Assembly (NCBI GenBank): GCA_964631125.1
Contig: CAZVYN010000017.1
Location: 1-55,954, forward strand
Direction: 5' to 3'
Length of the DNA stretch: 55,954 bases
Source of the DNA: CAZVYN01 sp964631125
GTDB taxonomy: Bacteria > Eisenbacteria > RBG-16-71-46 > CAIMUX01
The translations under genes and the position numbers were made by a program. The notes under the pieces were generated by a model. That model made no database searches, was not told the DNA's origin, and worked only from the letters and a program-made list of their open reading frames with translations. Of the stretch, positions 53,691 to 55,954 are shown one piece after another; position 1 is the stretch's first letter; each line of letters begins with the position of its first letter.

Positions 53691-55057
53691 CGGGAACGCC
53701 CTTTCGCCTTCTTCGGTTTCACCGCGCGTCGATCGGACGACGGCGCCGGTTTGCGCCCGCGTCCCACCCCCAGGTGCTTGAATCCAGCCGCGGCCATCGC
53801 CTCGGGTTCATAGATATTGCGACAGTCGATCACCACCGGCCGCTTCAGCAATCGCTTCAGCTTCTTCAGATCGAGCATGCGGAACTCGTTCCACTCCGTC
53901 GCGATGACGAGCGCGTCGGCCCCGCGGGCCGCGTCGTAGGCGTCGTCGGCGAATCGGACCTTCGTCAGCTCCTCGGCCGCTTTCTCCATCGCCACCGGAT
54001 CGAAGGCGCGAACCTTCGCGCCGCGCTTCTGCAAGATCCGGATCAACTCGATCCCGACCGAGTCGCGGACATCGTCGGTCTGCGGCTTGAACGAGAGCCC
54101 GAGGACCGCGATCTCCGCCCCCTTCAGCTTCGGGACGGCGCTTTCGATCTTCTCGATCATCCGCTCCCGCTGGCGGTGGTTGACGTCGATCGTGGCCTCG
54201 ACGATGCGGCTCGGAATGCCGGCCTGCCGCGCGAAATGCGCCAACGCGAGAGTGTCCTTCGGGAAACAGGAACCACCGTAGCCGGGGCCGGCGTGCAGGA
54301 ACTTCGCGCCGATGCGGTTGTCCAGACCCATCCCCTTGGACACCACCTTGACGTCGGCGCCGACCGCTTCACAGATGTTGGCCATCTCGTTGATGAACGA
54401 GATCTTCGTGGCGAGGAAGGCATTGGCGGCGTACTTGATCAGCTCCGCCGTTTCGACCGTCGTCTTCACCATCGGAGTCTCGCTCAGATAGAGCGGCCGG
54501 TAGATCTCCGAGAGCAGATCGAACGCCTTCTTCGACCAGGCCCCGATGACGACGCGATTCGGACGCATGAAATCTTCGACGGCGGAGCCCTCGCGGAGGA
54601 ACTCAGGGTTGCTCGCCACGTCGTAGGCGATCGCGCTCTTCCGATGCTGCGCGATGATCTGATGCACCTTGGCGCCCGTCCCGACCGGCACCGTGCTCTT
54701 CTGGACGACGACCTTGTAGCCGTTCAGGTTCTCCGCGATCTGCCGCGCGCAGGTATAGACCTGCGAGAGATCGGCGTGGCCGTCCTCCCCCGGGGGCGTG
54801 CCGACGGCGATGAAGACGACCTTGCTCTGACGGATGGCGCCCGCGAGATCCGAGCTGAAGAAGAGCCGGCCCTCCCGGACATTGCGCTCGACGATCTCGC
54901 CCAACGAGAACTCGTAGAAAGGGAGTTTGCCTTGATTGAGAGAGGCGATCTTCGCCTCGACCTGATCGACGCAGATCACCCGGTTGCCGAAGTCCGCGAG
55001 ACAGGCCCCTGTGACCAGGCCCACGTAGCCCGTACCCACGACTGCGATCTTCTGCAT
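53687..55057 (-). CDS. ugd: UDP-glucose 6-dehydrogenase
   Basis: 456 residues from ATG 55057 (AGGAGAGGGA upstream). NAD motif VVGTGYVGLVTGACLADFG, catalytic Cys in YGGSCFPKD, and VLGLSFKPQTDDVRDS in the C-terminal domain. Makes UDP-glucuronate from UDP-glucose. A basic tail (KPKKAKGRSR) ends the protein. Confidence 0.96.
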   Translation of the reverse strand: MQKIAVVGTGYVGLVTGACLADFGNRVICVDQVEAKIASLNQGKLPFYEFSLGEIVERNVREGRLFFSSDLAGAIRQSKVVFIAVGTPPGEDGHADLSQVYTCARQIAENLNGYKVVVQKSTVPVGTGAKVHQIIAQHRKSAIAYDVASNPEFLREGSAVEDFMRPNRVVIGAWSKKAFDLLSEIYRPLYLSETPMVKTTVETAELIKYAANAFLATKISFINEMANICEAVGADVKVVSKGMGLDNRIGAKFLHAGPGYGGSCFPKDTLALAHFARQAGIPSRIVEATIDVNHRQRERMIEKIESAVPKLKGAEIAVLGLSFKPQTDDVRDSVGIELIRILQKRGAKVRAFDPVAMEKAAEELTKVRFADDAYDAARGADALVIATEWNEFRMLDLKKLKRLLKRPVVIDCRNIYEPEAMAAAGFKHLGVGRGRKPAPSSDRRAVKPKKAKGRSR

Positions 55058-55268
55058 TCCCTCTCCTGTTCTGTGACTCTGCCGAGGCGGCAAACGAGGC
55101 GTGATCCTACTGGCGCCCGCGAACGAGGGTCAATCGAGCGGGGGCGCGATCCGAAGGGTTGGGATCATCGCCAGCGGCCTGTCGAGAACGACCGCCAGCC
55201 GTGTCTGCGCGCTTCGGCCACCGCCTTCCTGACGTCCGCGGCCTTGACCCCGGCTCGTCGATCACCGC

Positions 55269-55954
55269 TCACACGAAGCGTGAGACGATCGCCGCGACCG
55301 CCGCGCGTGGATCGCTCGCCTGCGTGATGGGACGACCGACGACGACCCAGTCGGCGCCGTCGCGAACCGCGTCCTCGGGCAGACCGACCTGCACCTGGTC
55401 GGCGCGATCATTCTCGGGCAGTCGGATTCCGGGACAAACCAGGAGCGGGGCGTCGCCACAGGCGGCGCGCAGATGTTTCGCGCCCCCCGCCGGCGCGATC
55501 CAACCATCGATTCCGCAGTTGATGCCGAGACGCCCCAAGCGCACGACATCGTCCCAAGGCTTGGCCGGGTCGGGCGCCGGCAAGCTGGTCAGTCGTGTCA
55601 CGCCCAGAATCCGCGGACGCTCCTCTTCCCGCAACGACGCAGCCGCCGCCGCCACAGCCCGCAACGCCTCCTCCCCCGCCGGAATGTGGACGGTGGTCAG
55701 AGCCACGCATTGCTTCGCCAGGCTGCGCAGAGCGTGGGACATGGTACTCGGGATGTCGTGCAGCTTCAGATCGAGGAAGACCTGTTTGTCGCGCGCCCGT
55801 AGTTCACTGATGAGCGAGTTTCCCGAGGCGTAGTAGAGCTCCATCCCGACCTTGTACCAGTGGACGCGGTCGCCGAGGAGATCGACGAGGGCGAAGGCGC
55901 TGGGCGCGTCTTGGAAGTCGAGGGCGACGATGAGGCGGTCGCGGGGGGAGGTGG
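55269..55954 (-). CDS. pyrF: Orotidine 5'-phosphate decarboxylase, N-terminus at the window edge
   Basis: The frame is open through to the end of the window (visible from about TSPRDRLIVALDF), so the start codon lies at or just past the edge. The active-site motif FLDLKLHDIPSTM holds the DxKxxD triad. GVTRLTSLP and the C-terminal VVGRPITQASDP phosphate loop are present. Last step of UMP synthesis. The 211 bases to ugd hold no supported gene. Confidence 0.95.
   Translation of the reverse strand, partial: TSPRDRLIVALDFQDAPSAFALVDLLGDRVHWYKVGMELYYASGNSLISELRARDKQVFLDLKLHDIPSTMSHALRSLAKQCVALTTVHIPAGEEALRAVAAAAASLREEERPRILGVTRLTSLPAPDPAKPWDDVVRLGRLGINCGIDGWIAPAGGAKHLRAACGDAPLLVCPGIRLPENDRADQVQVGLPEDAVRDGADWVVVGRPITQASDPRAAVAAIVSRFV

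Noticed and set aside
55165..55272. 35-codon minus-strand ORF starting with GTG at the pyrF stop (GTGTGA)
   Set aside because: Plausible basic peptide and coupled start, but no Shine-Dalgarno, no family and too short to support.
53774..55327. 517-codon plus-strand ORF opposite ugd and pyrF
   Set aside because: Ugd and PyrF active-site motifs lie on the minus strand.

Overview
High-GC bacterial DNA in which almost every gene lies on the minus strand; the one convincing plus-strand gene encodes a PEP-CTERM protein. The cell is didermal: it has LptD, lipoproteins and PEP-CTERM cargo. It also carries a PorX/PorY-like two-component pair and three secreted proteins with FlgD/Por-type C-terminal domains, which points to the FCB side of the tree but outside typical Bacteroidota (Candidatus Eisenbacteria-like is my best guess, inferred from gene content only).

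Layout, left to right. 1-4.7 kb: two tandem paralogous beta-propeller proteins (the first cut by the window edge in a run of C) and a subtilisin-like protease whose signal-peptide region holds an octamer microsatellite and is out of frame. 5-9.2 kb: pth, rplY/ctc, prs, tRNA-Gln, spoVG and ispE, the conserved ispE-spoVG-prs-ctc-pth order. 9.2-20 kb: a UbiA-family prenyltransferase, rfbD, alaS, recA, a short thpR-like remnant, cinA, pgpA, recR, ybaB, dnaX and SRP RNA. 20-24 kb: an RNA island with tRNA-Ala, four serine tRNAs of different anticodon, tRNA-Arg(ACG), tadA (whose reading frame runs through a tRNA-Ser gene), mnmA and a TPR protein. 24-33 kb: PEP-CTERM protein, NYN-domain protein, a lipoprotein and a giant secreted protein with about 24 propeller blades. 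33-37 kb: cystathionine gamma-lyase/synthase, cystathionine beta-synthase and a tetraheme 5'-nucleotidase-like lipoprotein with an in-frame TGA that is best read as selenocysteine. 37-45.6 kb: a tightly overlapping run tsaE-tsaB-rimI-accD-folC-ROK-lptD. 45.7-50 kb: porX-like regulator, sensor kinase, serS. 50-56 kb: nucleotide-sugar and envelope polysaccharide genes (MraY/WecA-like enzyme, epimerase, rfbB, rfbC-like, ugd) and the pyrF fragment.

Working together: tRNA genes sit with their maturation enzymes (TadA, MnmA, TsaB/TsaE); LptD, the sugar-nucleotide genes and the prenyl-phosphate transferase build the envelope; PorX/PorY could control secretion of the CTD-bearing proteins. Short perfect tandem duplications recur in spacers and inside coding regions across the window. 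The most notable single observations are the probable selenocysteine codon at 36792-36794, the possible slippage switch at 4554-4735, and the tadA/tRNA-Ser overlap.
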